Shown here piece after piece: positions 1 to 12,017 of a DNA stretch of 64,000 bases. Every line of letters starts with the position of its first letter. The first letter of the stretch is position 1. The position numbers and the translations under genes are program-made. Where the stretch lies: the NCBI GenBank assembly GCA_035610365.1, contig CM069432.1, positions 225,516,532 to 225,580,531 of the forward strand. Reading direction: 5' to 3'. A model generated the notes under the pieces. The model was not told the origin of the DNA and made no database searches. It was given only the letters and a program-made list of their open reading frames with translations. This stretch comes from Aquatica leii. Taxonomy: Eukaryota > Arthropoda > Insecta > Coleoptera > Lampyridae.

Positions 1-3000
1 TTAAAAAAATTAATAATTATATATCTTAATATTATTGCAATTTCACAAAAAAACATATTTATTGTGTCTCCGTTTGTTTTGATGTATTTTACAAGCAACA
101 TCATGGGATGGAAAAATTGGTTTTCCGGACTAAGCCGGTAATGCTTAGTAAAATTTTGTAACTAGAAGTTGACAGCAATTCTTCTCTTTTAACAATTGTT
201 TTATTGTATACGTTGCGCCATCTGTGGTTGCTGAACAAAACTAACTTGCGATATGAGCAGCGGCTGAGCAGAAGGAAGAGGAAGATAAAGACAAGCATCG
301 CGATGTAAGCAACCACTCCCGAACAATTTCTCTTGTTGAAATTATTTTTTAAACGAAATAAACCATTAACAAAATTCACTTCGAACTTTATTTAAAGTGG
401 GGTACTACCTAAATGCGACAAAACAATTATTATTTTGTGTAGAACTTAGCTACGAGTATTGTATTAAATTGTTCATAACAAATTTACACTTATTTTAATT
501 TTATTGCCAAAAACAAGAACAAATGCAACTGTACAGTTAAAACTAAACTGTAACATAATGATTTAGCTTAGTATATTTGTATTAACAATTGAAATTTAAA
601 ATTCAGATTTCAGTGTTATCAATATGGTGATTTAAAATTATTCAACAAAATAAATCACTTTATATGAAAGTCGACACAACAAGAGCTGTTATCACACGCT
701 TTGAAAGTATTTCAGAAGTATGAGCATAAGACGAATACTCGTAAAATAGAATACTGATACAAATAACTATTATCTGGATGAAACACGAGTTACAGAAAAA
801 ACATGTAAAAAATAAAACTGATAAGACTGATTCTTCTAGAACTAATCGTAGAGAAATTTTGGTAATTAATTTCATCCAACAGATTCAGTCAACTCCTTCA
901 TTACTATATTTGAATCACTACATTTGTTCGGTAGTGTAAAAATTTCTAATTCTAATTCAAAATGCGACGTTTAATTATAATCTACCTGAATTTAAATAAT
1001 GGTGCTTTAAATTGGTTATTTCATAATAAAAAAAACTAGAAACGCAAAAATGCATTTTTGAGTGTCAATAAAAGAAAAAATGTGTATCTTGAAGGTCTAA
1101 TTAAGTTTATAGTACAAATTGTCCCTTAAAATAATGTTTTGTAAACTTTTAAACACAGATTTATGTAAATGAAACTACCAGTACTACATTTTTAATTTGC
1201 ATAATGTGAATTAGACTCAAATTCTTGCTATTAAAAAATAATCGGTAATTGTCCTGCAATGTCTAAAAAAATCACTGATTGCCCAACACAGCAATTAGAA
1301 AACTTTGTCAAATACATCAAAATAAAGTCAAAAAATATAAAAAATAATACATAACACAAGAAAAGAAAAAACGCGAAGTAATAAATAAAAAAATTAAAAA
1401 AACTGGTATAAGTTAAGAAAACTTTATTTCAATATTTACAATTTATTCAAACATTTAAATAAATTAATAAAACTAAAAATATAAACGTTACAGTAATTAT
1501 TATCTTAAAATGCCGTAATAGTAAGCAAATAATAATTTCGTAGATTACATAAGGTACAATAAAAAAGCTAAACGAAGAATTCAACGGTTTTTTTAAAATT
1601 TTCTATTGACGATAGGAAACGATTGTTGCTTATAAAATAATAATTGCAGTTGTTTTTATCTGAGTGGGTGTATTTATTTGATTTGTCATTATTTGTCAAT
1701 CAAACGTCAAAGCGTCAATAGCGTTTTTAAGATATTGTTCGTTTATCCTCCACATGCCAAACAAGCCATCCAAATATAATATAACAATGTTTCTGTTAGT
1801 TACCGTCGATAGCAATAAATAATAAATAAAAACCATGTATTTTCTATTTACGCCAGTAACTTAACAAATTTATTCAACTTTAATGCAGTTACGTTTGTTA
1901 AATTATTATTATTGCAAAACTATTATTAATGCAATAATTTTTTAAACATATTAAGAAGCTAATGAAATAACGATTATGTTTTATTTTTGTTTTTCACTGA
2001 TATCTAAATCAATAAAATAATTCCTACAAAATATAAATGTCATCGTTAGGAGTCGATTAAGATTAACTTTCTGTATACAAATGTATAAGTTTTTACCAAA
2101 AGTAATGTAATTAAAAAAATTGATTTCTTTTAATAACTAAAAATAAATAATTTTATACTTACAGTACCATCTATATGCGAGTAGTTACATTTTCTATTCT
2201 AAAGTTTCAAACCATAACTTGTTTTTAGATATACCTACAAGGTTACACCAAGATATTGTAGATGGCAGATCCACAAAAGTATCACATTTAACTCAAAATA
2301 ATAACAATATTAAATCTTTATTGGAATTTTAAACAACTGTTTAGCAATTAAAAATACAGGTTATACAATTTGGTAATTATAATAGTTTTATAATGATTTT
2401 TGTTTTATTATTACATATTTTAAACAACTTTGATTGAACTAAATATGAAATACATATTATAACTGGTTTAGTAATATCAACCTTTAAATAAAGTAAATTT
2501 TTGTTTGTATAAATAGTAGCCTGTTCATTATTGGCATTTACTGCCTTTCAAAGTGTTTTGTCTACACAAGACAAATACAGTCAAGCGCGCAAAAGGATTG
2601 CGTAATACAGTTAAAGGAGTTTAAAACTAATTAAAAACTAATAAGTAATTGATTTCTTTAAATAAGTTAGTTGTAATGTTTGTAATTTACGTCTTTTAAC
2701 TAAAAACTAAAGCCATCTCAAATGTTTTACTGTAATTCTTACAACAAATTAATTAGTTTACAAGCTGTGATTAGGTATTAATAAGAAATTGTATTATCTT
2801 TATTGACAATTTTCTAATTAAAATTTTCTGAAATTAAACAAATTAAATTCACATATTTAATTAAATGTTTTTTGATGTTTCTATTTACAATATTGTTACC
2901 AGTGCTTTAACTGTAAAATTCAAATTACTTTTGTTTTAAAATGTATATAGAACATACTACTCTTATGTTATGTGTATGCCAATTATAGAAGTAAATTTGG

Positions 3001-3230
3001 ATAAAGCTGTTACGTTTATATATTTTGCTACGTCTGCTAGCGCTCGACCTACAAATCTATAAAAAGCTTCCAGGCTACTTTTGTTATATACTACAAGCGG
3101 TTCCTAAGATATGATTAACGGCCTTTTTTAACGGGCCGTCCTGTACGTTAACAACTCTATAGTTTCTCGTGAAAAAAGATTACAAAATCTTTGTTACAAA
3201 TTAACTTTTCATAATTATTTCAATTTACTT
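1..3230. other. AT-rich stretch without recognisable gene
   Basis: I see no conserved coding frame here on either strand. The open frames at 101-379 (-) and 660-875 (-) are hydrophobic, low-complexity translations of AT-rich DNA and have no motif I recognise. A slightly GC-richer patch at 100-310 has mixed sequence that could be an old repeat or regulatory piece, but nothing supports a call. Around 3041-3150 a short GC-richer patch contains near-palindromic gGCC/GGCc words and may be the edge of an old repeat. Confidence 0.5.
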
Positions 3231-3231
3231 T

Positions 3232-3510
3232 TCAAACACATCTTTCTTGTGATGTCTGTATTCGCCTTAAAAATACATTAAAAAAACTGCAAATTATGTT
3301 TAATTTTTCAGCTAGACTATGTATTTGATCTAATGTGTTCATAAATGTAAGATAAGCTTTGTACCAGTGGTCAGTAAGACACCGAACTAAAGAAAGATGT
3401 TTAAATCCATCTATCGTAGAATGGACTACAGAAAGCACTACTTAGTGTATTTTTTATGGCGACGTTTTGTGAAAAGCATGGTGTTCACTTTTTCAGACTA
3501 CTGAGTTTAT
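3232..3510. repeat. Dispersed repeat fragment shared with ~46.43 kb
   Basis: The stretch 3437-3505 aligns by eye with 46435-46505. Both have CTACTT, a T-run, GCGA.GTTTTGT and GTGTTCACTT in the same order and spacing, with intervening differences. It is therefore a second copy of some dispersed repeat. A 68-codon open frame lies beside it on the minus strand (3232-3438), and I do not recognise that product. The copy at 46.4 kb lies just downstream of the Mutator-like gene, so this could be an end of a related element. No terminal inverted repeat was found to support that. Confidence 0.35.
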
Positions 3511-4910
3511 GAAAGAAAAAAACACAAGGTAGATAGATAACGAAAACTGATTTACAATACGAAAGATTATGTCATTTTACAGATAAGATTGTTGCTTACA
3601 GTACTAAAATTATTTTTATCTATGCTAAAACTCACATTATTATTATATTTAGTTTTTTGTTTTGACTGTTCGATATATCATTGATTTCATCTTGTGAACT
3701 CAATTTTGTATGTAACTTTTTGTTTGTCGTTTAATTTAGTTTGATCTTAACCTAATGTCTCCCTCAACCTTGTAAGTGAAACATAGATATAGATCGTATT
3801 TATTCAAAATGTTTAAAGTGATAAAGATATTCTTCTCAGACATGCAAGTGATAACATTTTCTACGTATCATAACAATAATATGAGTAGAAAAATGAGTTT
3901 GTTAAGTACATACTCTAGTGCATGCCTAGACTAGCTAACGTTAGAAATGCCGGGTTACCTATGCCAGTGCCAGATATTTACTTTTGTAAGTTAGATTTTT
4001 CTACAATAACGAAGTAGTGTTTAATTTTTTTTAGTTTACATTGTACTAAATCATCAAGTTTTTAAAATTATATACTACAATAAACGCTCAGCAGTGTAAG
4101 CACCTAGTAATGGAAACATCGTGCTAATGCATAAAATTTCCCATCCTTATAAAAAAAAGTTCAAACAATACTTCTTGAGGATGCAGAGAGAATGTTGACT
4201 TTTTGCAACTGGTTTATTAATTTTTGCAGTCAACAGCCGAATAACTTTAAGTTTATTCAATGAATAGATGATTCAAATTTTTCTGAATTAGGTATAATCT
4301 TAAGATTTTGTGATATGAATTTTTTTTCTAAATCAGACAGGTAACAAAAAAAATTTACATTTTTTAAAACAGAAAAAAACCTCTTATAGCAGCTAGACTT
4401 TATTTCCAGTAAGATCGAATTCCTGCTAATAATTGTATTGGAAGTACAAATTTATTAAATGAAGCTTTTGGTAGAAATCGAATAGTTAGAAATGCACCAA
4501 CAAGTTAGCGTACACGTTCCCCGTACCAAACAGATTTTTTCTTTTGGAGTTTTGTAAAGACAATGGCAACATTTTTAAATGTTTGATAAAGTAGCTAAAG
4601 TGTGTTTTTCGTTTCGGTTGATGCTTCTTTTGTGTAGATACTTAATTTAAAATTTAAGTGTATTACTGTGAAATATGAAAACTTTAAACGCTTCTTATTG
4701 ATTTATTTTAAATTTAAAGTAGTAGTACATAAGACATTTGTTATTAAAAACTTTTCTTTTAAATATCTATTAAAAAACAATATTTTGTATGTTTTTATTA
4801 CACTGTCGTAATCTACGGAAAAAAATGCTTCAAATTTTTGCTAATTTAACCCAACTTGTAGCTTGAATAAGAAGATAGCAATAGTGAACAGATAATTTTG
4901 GACACCTGGT
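3511..4910. other. AT-rich stretch without recognisable gene
   Basis: No conserved protein motif is visible in any frame. The sequence is ordinary AT-rich non-coding DNA up to the gypsy LTR remnant that starts near 4917. Confidence 0.5.
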
Positions 4911-4916
4911 ATAATG

Positions 4917-5131
4917 TGTTGTTCTATAAGATACGCTTATCCGTTTTATTAAAGGCATTGAGCACAATTCAATTTTATTATTTTTAAATACAGAACGAGA
5001 TGGTACTTAACTGTTACATTTTTGGCGTATTGGCCGTTGGCTGGTGGCTGTACGTTGTCTTGCGGTTTTGAAAAGGTAACGCTTTCTTTAGTTGTTGGCG
5101 CTAAATTTAAATTTAAATTTAACTCCGCCAC
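4917..5131 (-). repeat. Probable 3' LTR of gypsy remnant A
   Basis: On the minus strand a GGGGTGATGTGGCGGAG word (5131-5147) looks like a polypurine tract followed by a TGTGGCG... LTR start. This arrangement is typical after the pol frame of CsRn1/Kabuki-type gypsy elements. A polyadenylation-like AATAAA lies in the correct sense near 4950, and an ACAACACA end falls near 4917. The internal TTTAAA repeats (5104-5124) are simple sequence. No matching 5' LTR was found, so the boundaries are inferred from motif order only. Confidence 0.4.
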
Positions 5132-5639
5132 ATCACCCCTTTTCTAGTGAGATTGTGTTAAATTTATTTAAAGATCAAAACAAACTAGCAACTTTAATAG
5201 GTCATCCCGACTATGTTTTACGGCGTTAACGTGATTCCAATTGAACTGTCAGAGGCCTCAGTCAAAATCCTTAATTTGTCGCAGTCCGATGCCGTTAGAA
5301 AAGCGAGCTTCAATCTTTTTACAGATATATTTTTTAACTTGGTGTTGACTTTCACTTCACTTAAATTTTATGAGTAATCTGGGCGATGACCTTGTACGAT
5401 CTAGTGTAGGAGGGTTGCAACAGTCGTCGAACCAAATTAACCCTCACGGAAACGTGACTACTCTTTGATAGTTTAGGTTGAAAAAATATTTGTTGCTTTC
5501 CATGGGTCATTGCAGGTGTTGGTCGCAGCTGTCGCATGTGTTCACGTAGTTGTGTGACAAACTTTCTGGATCATTGGTAACATCTTCGTTTTTGCTTAGA
5601 AAAAAAAAATTTTAGCAAGCTTAAAAACAGACATTTTTG

Positions 5640-6860
5640 ATGTGGAGCTTTTTAAATCCATCTTAAATGTTGTAACGTCGGCCTATTTTTTAGTTTCGTG
5701 ACACGTAATTGCAGTTTTTAACGTTCTGTGCGGGCGTTCTAGAATTTCGTTGTTTTAGAGGTTGTATGCTGTTGTTCTTCTTCGTTTTTTTCTAAACATA
5801 TTAATTAATGAAAACAAACGAACGGATTCGAATTGCTGTCCTTGATTTGTTATATTGAATTAGAGAATCCAAAACAAGAAATCGTTTCAAAAACTGCTGA
5901 TACTACAAACTCAATGATTATGTTGGTGAACACAATTGCTTTAGGTCATCAAGAGAATTGGTTTACCAGTGTTAGGCAATAACAGAAACCGCGAGAACGC
6001 GTCAATAGACCCACAATGTCTAGGTGTATGGGTTGAAACCGTCTGCTAGGTACTGAAAAATGACCGATAAGCAATTTTCTATGTCGCTGTATTTTTGACC
6101 GTTGACATAAACTACAAGTTGTTACCCATTGAGTAACGTCTTTCTGCATTGACGCTAAACGAGTTTCTTTGTCAAATGTTCCAATTTTTATTGTAAATTG
6201 TTTGCTTACATGTGCTAAATTATGAGTTGCGTTAAAAATTTGTCGGCGTAATATTTTAGAGATGTACGCACAAATGCTACCTGTAAATATGTCACACTAC
6301 AGTGGTAAAGTGTCGTTTTCGGGAAAATACTGTTGTAGCACAAGTGAGGTAGTGGGTGTAATCAGGAGGTTCAAAAGTTTTCTTCTGTTTTGTTCACATA
6401 CGACTTTATTCAAGTCTATTACAGGTAGTTAAATAGGTTCTAGATAGAAGAGCGCGTTGGCTAATGTGCTTTCCACACCCGCTGTAAAAAGAATGGTAAA
6501 CTGATCTGTAAAATCGAGATGTCGTTGCTGCCGTGGTGAAGCGTTATTTGATTTTGCTAGAACGCGAGTGTTAGAGGTTTGTGATTCGTTTTTATTATTA
6601 AAGGGCGTTTTTTGATTATGACCCTAAAATGCTTTATCAGGGCGTATATTGCGTAAAGCTCTTGATCGTGTGCACTGTATTTTTCCTACGCGTCACTTAG
6701 ACTTTTTTGCAGTGCAAGTGTTTGCAATTTATCAATATGTAATTGTTCTAGCACTGTACCTACTGCATAATCGGATGCGTCTACGGTAAACGTTAAATGT
6801 TCAACCTTGAAGGAATGCGCAAAGAATGCTGCATTTGCAAGGTCGTCCAAATATTTTTTA
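5640..6860 (-). pseudogene. Ty3/gypsy pol remnant (RNase H, integrase)
   Basis: Reading from 6860 downwards, the translation gives an RNase H region (FTVDASDYAVGTVLEQ near 6750-6800, then a KYSAHDQELYAIYALIKHF block near 6620-6690). Next comes the integrase H2C2 zinc-binding domain (CSLCQRSKIQRH, inside 5949-6149) and the start of the catalytic core (HLDIVG, the first Asp). Motif wording fits the CsRn1/Kabuki-like gypsy group. At least one in-frame stop lies between the RNase H blocks. The second half of the integrase core is only weakly readable down to about 5640. The reverse transcriptase fingers and palm upstream of 6860 are missing or unreadable. In life this polyprotein would copy and insert the element; this copy is dead. 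Confidence 0.8.
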
Positions 6861-7315
6861 AGGTGCTATAATACTTTTAAAATAATTAATCAGTTATATA
6901 TCTACTCTTATTACTCGGCGCCAAACTACCAACCGGGGTACCTTTCATACAGCAGTCCCTCAGATAAACTTGTGAAAAAATACAGTAGTAGTCTTGAACA
7001 TTAATAATGCCTACAAAAAAACAAACTTTACGCTAAAACAGTTTGATCTACTTGTTTCTGTCCTAATGTAGCAACAATTCATTAAAAGAAAAGATCGAAT
7101 TTGTAGTTTTCCAAACACTTTTGAAGATTTTTATAGATTTCTGTAACATTGCATATGTTAAAACTGACAATACTAGCCAGATTAGTATTCTCTGCTTTTC
7201 TTAACAAAATTTAGTTTTTTATGCCTCTTCATAAAGATTAGCGAAGAAACCAGACTGTATTTGGATAAAATCAAACCGTAACTTAGATTGCAATATTGTC
7301 TTATGTAGTCTACCA

Positions 7316-7411
7316 CTAATAATTCTTAAACACTGGTTTACTGGTATATATTGAGGTAGATCTATTTGCGTCATCGTCTTTAGTCTTTGAAGCTGAGCCA
7401 CCTCCAGGCAT
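7316..7411 (-). pseudogene. Possible gag N-terminus of gypsy remnant A
   Basis: A 31-codon frame starts with MPGGGSASKTKDDD and ends at a TAG. It overlaps, in another frame, a 60-codon minus-strand open frame (7219-7401) ending ..SGFFANLYEEA. The two together look like a frameshifted N-terminal coding region. Its place 5' of the gypsy pol remnant on the same strand would suit gag. I cannot match it to a known gag domain, so function is inferred from position only. Confidence 0.25.
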
Positions 7412-7975
7412 TTTTAGCTTTTTTAAGCAATGTTTTAAAGTTGTTTTATTTATATTATAAATGAAGCGCGATTACAAGAAAATTTTTTTTGAAACAGTGT
7501 CATTTATAGTTTTTTTATGTTCTCAATTATATCATGTCTGTTTGTTTTTTTCTTATAATTTTTAAAGTAAAAATGCAAATAAATAGTCAGGATAATGTGA
7601 TCTTAATTTAAAAAATGGCTGCATGACTTATAAAAGGGTACATTAGACGTGTAAACGGAGTAGTTTTGACTTGTCAAATTTACAGCGACATCACTACGTT
7701 AAATTAGCCTCATTGTTGTAAAGCAATTTTATTTGAAAACGTGAAAAAGGAAAAAAAACGACAGTTTATGTTGGATGCATTATCACCGGTAGTTTTATGC
7801 ACACGCATAAAATAATATAAAATTGCAAGGCTTACTTAAAAAACAGTTGTAAAACTAATTCGTTTTCCAACACTTTTGGAAATATCTGCGTAAATCATCG
7901 AAGCTTTGAACACAAAATAAACATAAAGGTTTATGCGCTGATATGAAATGTATCATTCCTATAAGTGAGAATTGC
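7412..7975. other. Non-coding gap between two retroelement remnants
   Basis: I see no coding motif. By position this stretch should hold the 3' LTR of the errantivirus-like element whose env ends at 7976. I looked for a matching copy near 15.4 kb and could not find convincing similarity, so the LTR is either lost or too diverged to see. Confidence 0.4.
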
Positions 7976-9403
7976 CTAGCTTAACATTTTTTGGGTATTT
8001 TCAAAAATTTGTTCGCCTATAATGATTTTACAACTATTTTCAGAAGATATCAGTGCATTATTTGTTACTTCAAAATAGTTAATATTATCCAAATATTCTT
8101 CTACTACTTCCAAACTTGATTTACTAGAAGTTAAGATTTTTTCATTTAATTGTCGATACAATAATTGATAGTTGTTGTTGACTAAGGCGTATACGTAACT
8201 TTTACTGTCTGATAAACTACACTTGTTCAGTGTTGGTGATTCACTACACACTGCTTGATTTTCAATTTTCTTGCATTTATACATGTTATATATCACCTGT
8301 TGACAAAATGCGAAATTTTGTGACTTCTAATATTTTAAAAATATGAACTGTGTCAAATTGGATTAACTAATTAGGTTAATAAATTAACTGCAAATGTCTT
8401 TTAATCGCAATTAGTTCAGATTTTTAAATAATTTCTTAATTGTTAGTTTCTGAAAATGCCATTGAAATTGTTCTTTTAACATGCTGAAGGATGTTTAGTA
8501 ATCTCATACTGTGATAATTATTATATTGAATATTTAATTGTACTTCAAAGATATCGGTAATATTGTTAATCGCGTTAAAAGGTAAATTTATGTTTTTTTG
8601 AATAATTCGAATGTCATTTGAATATCGTTCAGTAATCTGATTTGCAAACGATGTGTATTTCTTTATTTGTTTGATTACTTTGTTCTGATTTTTAAAAAGC
8701 GTGTCTAAATGTTTATTAATTTCTATTAAATCATTATTATCTAAGTAACTCGTTATGTATTTAATGGTATAGTATCTAAATATTAAACAAACCTGTATTT
8801 ATATTATATTTAAATTTTGATAATTGTTCTTATATGCGTTTACAATTATTTTTCAAAATACTAATTGATTCCAAGACCATAGGGTTCCTACTTTTTGTTT
8901 CTAAAATTGCTACGTTAACCAATTTCTTTATATAGCCAATTTCAAAACTGGTTATGTTAAAGTAAAAATAAAACTTATGATAGTGGTTCAGTATTTTTAT
9001 GTGTCTCAAATATTCAGGAAAGTATCCATTGGTTTGAATTTCTTTAAATAGAAGACCACTGTTCTGTACTAGCTACAGGGTGGTTCTGCAAAGAAAATTT
9101 TCTCTTTATTCTCTTTAATTTTCTAGCGTGAATATTTGTGGGTTTTTTTCACAATTCTCTAATTTATGAAATTTTATTACTGGTAATATTTGTAATGTTA
9201 AGTTTATCATAATAAAGATAGGTTTTTGCAATTCTTTGAGGTGTGATATATTCTAAGGGTTCAGTAATTCTAAGGTTTGAAATTTTGTCTTTATTTTATG
9301 TTATTAATCTATTAGTACATTTTTCTAGTTATTTTTTATTTAACTCTTTATACAATGATAATAATTTATTTTTTCCTTTTTTGTTATAGACCTCGTATAT
9401 AGT
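7976..9403 (-). pseudogene. env: Errantivirus-like env remnant
   Basis: The minus strand carries a broken reading frame with the look of an envelope protein of env-bearing gypsy elements (errantiviruses). The N-terminal part (about 9300 down to 8820) is rich in aromatic residues. It is followed by an Asn/Ile-rich heptad-like helical region (about 8760-8460) and an open C-terminal part of 106 codons (7976-8296). Several stops and shifts separate these parts. The placement 3' of integrase on the same strand, once the nested BEL element at 9409-12017 is discounted, is the gag-pol-env order expected. No clear signal peptide or furin site can be read, and the product cannot be functional. The call rests on position and composition more than on a diagnostic motif. 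Confidence 0.5.
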
Positions 9404-9408
9404 CTTAT
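9404..9408. repeat. Target-site duplication CTTAT (left)
   Basis: CTTAT directly abuts the outer end of the LTR at 9409. The identical word abuts the opposite LTR at 12018-12022. Confidence 0.85.
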
Positions 9409-9595
9409 TGTTGATGTAATTTTCCATAGGCTAATAAAAAATATTATGTTTATAATTAAATAACTTTAATTAATTTTACATTGTTGAAATGTGCAACCTG
9501 CCCAATGTTTGGGGAACAAATGACATTGAATGAATGAATACTTAAAACTACTCTATTAGTTTTCTAAACACAGTCATGCGTACTTCTACGCAACA
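9409..9595 (-). repeat. BEL/Pao 3' LTR
   Basis: This 187-bp LTR begins TGTTGCGTAGAAGTACGC on the minus strand and ends ATTACATCAACA, giving the usual TGTTG...CAACA inverted ends. It is highly similar over its length to 11822-12017. The main differences are a short indel near 9511-9515 and scattered substitutions, including T/G changes in the poly(A) region. The differences show that the insertion is not recent. Confidence 0.9.
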
Positions 9596-9733
9596 TATTA
9601 TGCACCCCCTTGAAATATAACAAATTTCAAAACATTTTAATTACTATAAAATATACAATCAGTCAGATTTTCATAACTACTAATGTTTATTATGTTATAA
9701 ATAGGTTACACTAAAATCGCGCACTAATTTACA

Positions 9734-10125
9734 CTAATTCGTGGGTAATACACGTAACTTTACTAACGCACGCTTCACTAGTCCAAACGACGTTATGATT
9801 GTTGCTACTCTTGCTAGCCCATCTGATCCGCGATGTAATACTACAACTCTTCCTAGTGGCGACAATAATAGTGGTGTGTTCTCACCTTTGACTAGTACCA
9901 TTGTGCCGATGCTGATTTTTGAAGAAGTCTTGTTCCATTTTTTTCGTGTTTGCAATGTGTGAACATATTCGGCAGACCATCTTTTCCAAAAGTCTTGCGT
10001 TACTTAATCAAGTTGTTTCTAATACGATAAAGGATTTGTTGGAACGGTTGTTTTATCTTCTTGAGGAACACAATTTAGCACATCACCAATTAAAAAATGT
10101 CCAGGTTTTCCTTAATTGTCCCTAA
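9734..10125 (-). pseudogene. pol: BEL/Pao integrase C-terminal region
   Basis: The translation reads PGHFLIGDVLNCVP, then DFWKRWSAEYVHTLQ, RKKW and a VLVKGENTPLL..PLGRVVVLHRG..GLARVATI block. This is the conserved tail of BEL/Pao integrases (DUF5641-type). It ends with a stop at 9734, close to the 3' LTR, as expected for the end of pol. Two or more in-frame stops lie between 9960 and 10090, so the 73-codon open part is only the last piece. The block joins almost directly to the RT remnant at 10125, so everything between RT and this tail has been deleted. Confidence 0.88.
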
Positions 10126-10680
10126 GAATGGCGCTGGTGCCGTTTCGTAAGTTATTGTGTTTAATTGATAATGACGCATTTGCTCTGATTGGTCGTTTCT
10201 CCAAATAATACGTTGAAGATCTCTTTGCTCTTTAACTACATTAATCTGCCTATACATTTTTGTAATATCATTACGTAATTATGCTTTCTAAACCTTAAAG
10301 AAATAGATAATAAATCATCCTGAATATGAGGACCTACGCATAATTTATCGTTTAGCGAAAACCCGGAACTAGATTTAGCTTATGCGTCAAACACTATTCT
10401 TAATTTTGTTGTTAAGCTATGATTTTTATATATACCATGACGAGGTAAATAAAATACAGATTTAGTTTGACTATCATCAATATTATTTAATTGACTCATA
10501 TGTCCGAAACGTTCGTATTCAAACATAAATTCACAATAATTCATTTTAAATTTTAAATCTTTCTGAAAAAGTTTCTCTAATGAAAGCTGTCTTTTGATAG
10601 CATTGTCAAGTGAGTTTTTAAAATCAAAATTTTCATCTTGCGTTGGTAACTTAACTTGAATTTTGTAAATTCGTTTGTTG
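10125..10680 (-). pseudogene. pol: BEL/Pao reverse transcriptase N-terminal part
   Basis: From 10680 downwards the frame reads FYLPRHGIYKNHSLTTKLR, then VFDA, a stop, AKSSSGFSLNDKLCVGPH and IQDDLLSISLRFRKHNYVM. This matches the start of BEL/Pao reverse transcriptase. The catalytic Asp box that would follow 'RFRKHKYV..TADIEKMY' is degraded to 'ILQKCIG', and a frameshift precedes a Y.LNT.TYETAPAPFL-like end near 10130. The YxDD box itself lies in the deleted interval. The fragment cannot be active. Confidence 0.88.
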
Positions 10681-10779
10681 TCGGTAAATCTTGTTTGCTA
10701 ATTGAACTTCTTTTCCAGTCTTGTTTGCTAGTGTTATCTAGTTTATTGCTAATAATATAAATCCATAAAATGTTCCATT

Positions 10780-11465
10780 TATCCGTTGGTAAATTTAAAT
10801 TTTGTGAAGATCATAAATGTTTTGTAAAATTATCTAATAATAAACGTAATGATTTATGTGAACCTTTATTAACCGCAGGTAGATCAAAAATACGTTTAAC
10901 GTGAGTATTGATTATTAGTTTTTTATTTTCGTTTCTATCTTTTAATAAATTCCAGCTACATCGTAATTAGACTAAGACACTTCTAATGAGTTTAACATAT
11001 TTGCTGCTTCCCCTTTTAATGACGGCTTTAAATAATAAAACCTTTGAATATGAGTTAATGGTTGATTTTTATTTACAAGAGCATGAAATGTATCGTAAAA
11101 ATTCATCCGGCAATCGTAATTACCGTTAAATTCCGGTAAATTCATAGTTGGTAGTTTAATCATAGGATGTAATTGAGAGCTCTGAATTTGTGAATTGATA
11201 GCTACAGATGCATTTGATTGACATAATATTTTTTTTCAATGTCTTCCCGTTCGCTTACATGATAGGTATCCCAATCTAAACACTCGATTTCTTCTTGAAT
11301 TAATTCGTAATCAGACAAGACCGTTTCAATCCTTTGAAGGTGTATTTCTAATTCGCGGATATCATCTGAATCGCTAAAACTATCGACATATTTTTGAAAT
11401 CGCGTTAATAATGATTTGATTTGTTTTCGTTTATTAATTAATTCGCGTAATTGCGTTTCTGCCAT
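10780..11465 (-). pseudogene. gag: BEL/Pao gag N-terminal region
   Basis: An 87-codon open frame (11202-11465) begins MAETQLRELINKRKQIKSLL and has the charged, coiled-coil-like start of BEL/Pao Gag. A second open part (10972-11163) reads IKLPTMNLPEFNGNY, then FYDTFHALV and LKPSLKGEAANMLNSLEVS, the DUF1759 core. After a stop the text continues through WNLLKDR.ENKKLIINTHV, FDLPAVNKGSHKSLR and LLDNFTKHL to about 10780. The start chosen is the ATG at 11465, which lies about 360 bases inside the 5' LTR. The zinc knuckle region and protease are gone. Gag would form the particle; this copy is broken by two stops. Confidence 0.9.
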
Positions 11466-11821
11466 AATGATTAATAATAAATTACTATAATAATTTCGAA
11501 TATAAAATAGTGTAGTATTTATACGAATTGAATGCTTAGAAACAAAGGAAATTGAAATAGACTAACTTTCTTATCTTCTGCTTTAATATAATACTCGTCC
11601 TTAGATTATTGAGCTTGCATACAGTTGACAAGTTCTTGTAATTGTTCGCACTTCTTTGTTGTTCCAAAAATAGAATTTTTCTATTACCTGGAGTTGGATA
11701 CTGCTTTTTCTTTTAGTACTTGTTTCATGTATTTTGTTTCACTCCAACTCACACAATAGTTTAATAATTTTAATTGTTTTGATTAAAACGAAATTTTTTT
11801 ATATCGGGTTTTGAAGGACCA

Positions 11822-12017
11822 ATTGATGTAATTTTCCATGGGGTAATAAAACATATTATGTTTATAAATAAATAACTTTAATTGATTTTACATTGTTGAA
11901 ATGTGCAACCTGCCCAATGTTTGGAGTTGTCGTTACTTCAATTGACATTGAATGAATGAATACTTAAAGCTACCATATTAGTTTTCTAAACACAGTCATG
12001 CGTACTTTTACGCAACA
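11822..12017 (-). repeat. BEL/Pao 5' LTR
   Basis: This copy matches 9409-9595 and starts TGTTGCGTAAAAGTACGC. Its inner end runs straight into ATTGGTCCTTC (minus strand, 11810-11822), the usual position of the BEL primer-binding/leader sequence. The final CA seen in the other LTR has been lost here. The outer flank is the CTTAT duplication. Confidence 0.9.

Larger units (their letters stand above)
9409..12017 (-). mobile_element. BEL/Pao retrotransposon, nested and internally deleted
   Basis: Two LTR copies (9409-9595 and 11822-12017) in the same orientation bracket gag, RT and integrase-tail coding remnants, all on the minus strand. Immediately outside the LTRs lies the same 5-bp word CTTAT (9404-9408 and 12018-12022), a perfect target-site duplication of the length BEL/Pao elements make. 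LTRs start TGTTGCGTA and the 3' copy ends CAACA. Next to the 5' LTR is a TTGGTCCTTC.A word, commonly found at that place in BEL elements. The body is only about 2.2 kb, so protease, RNase H and most of integrase are deleted. The element sits inside the errantivirus-like element, between its integrase and its env. Confidence 0.92.

Noticed and set aside
9741..9962. Plus-strand open frame of 73 codons
   Set aside because: It is the complement of the BEL integrase tail, whose minus-strand translation has clear family motifs.
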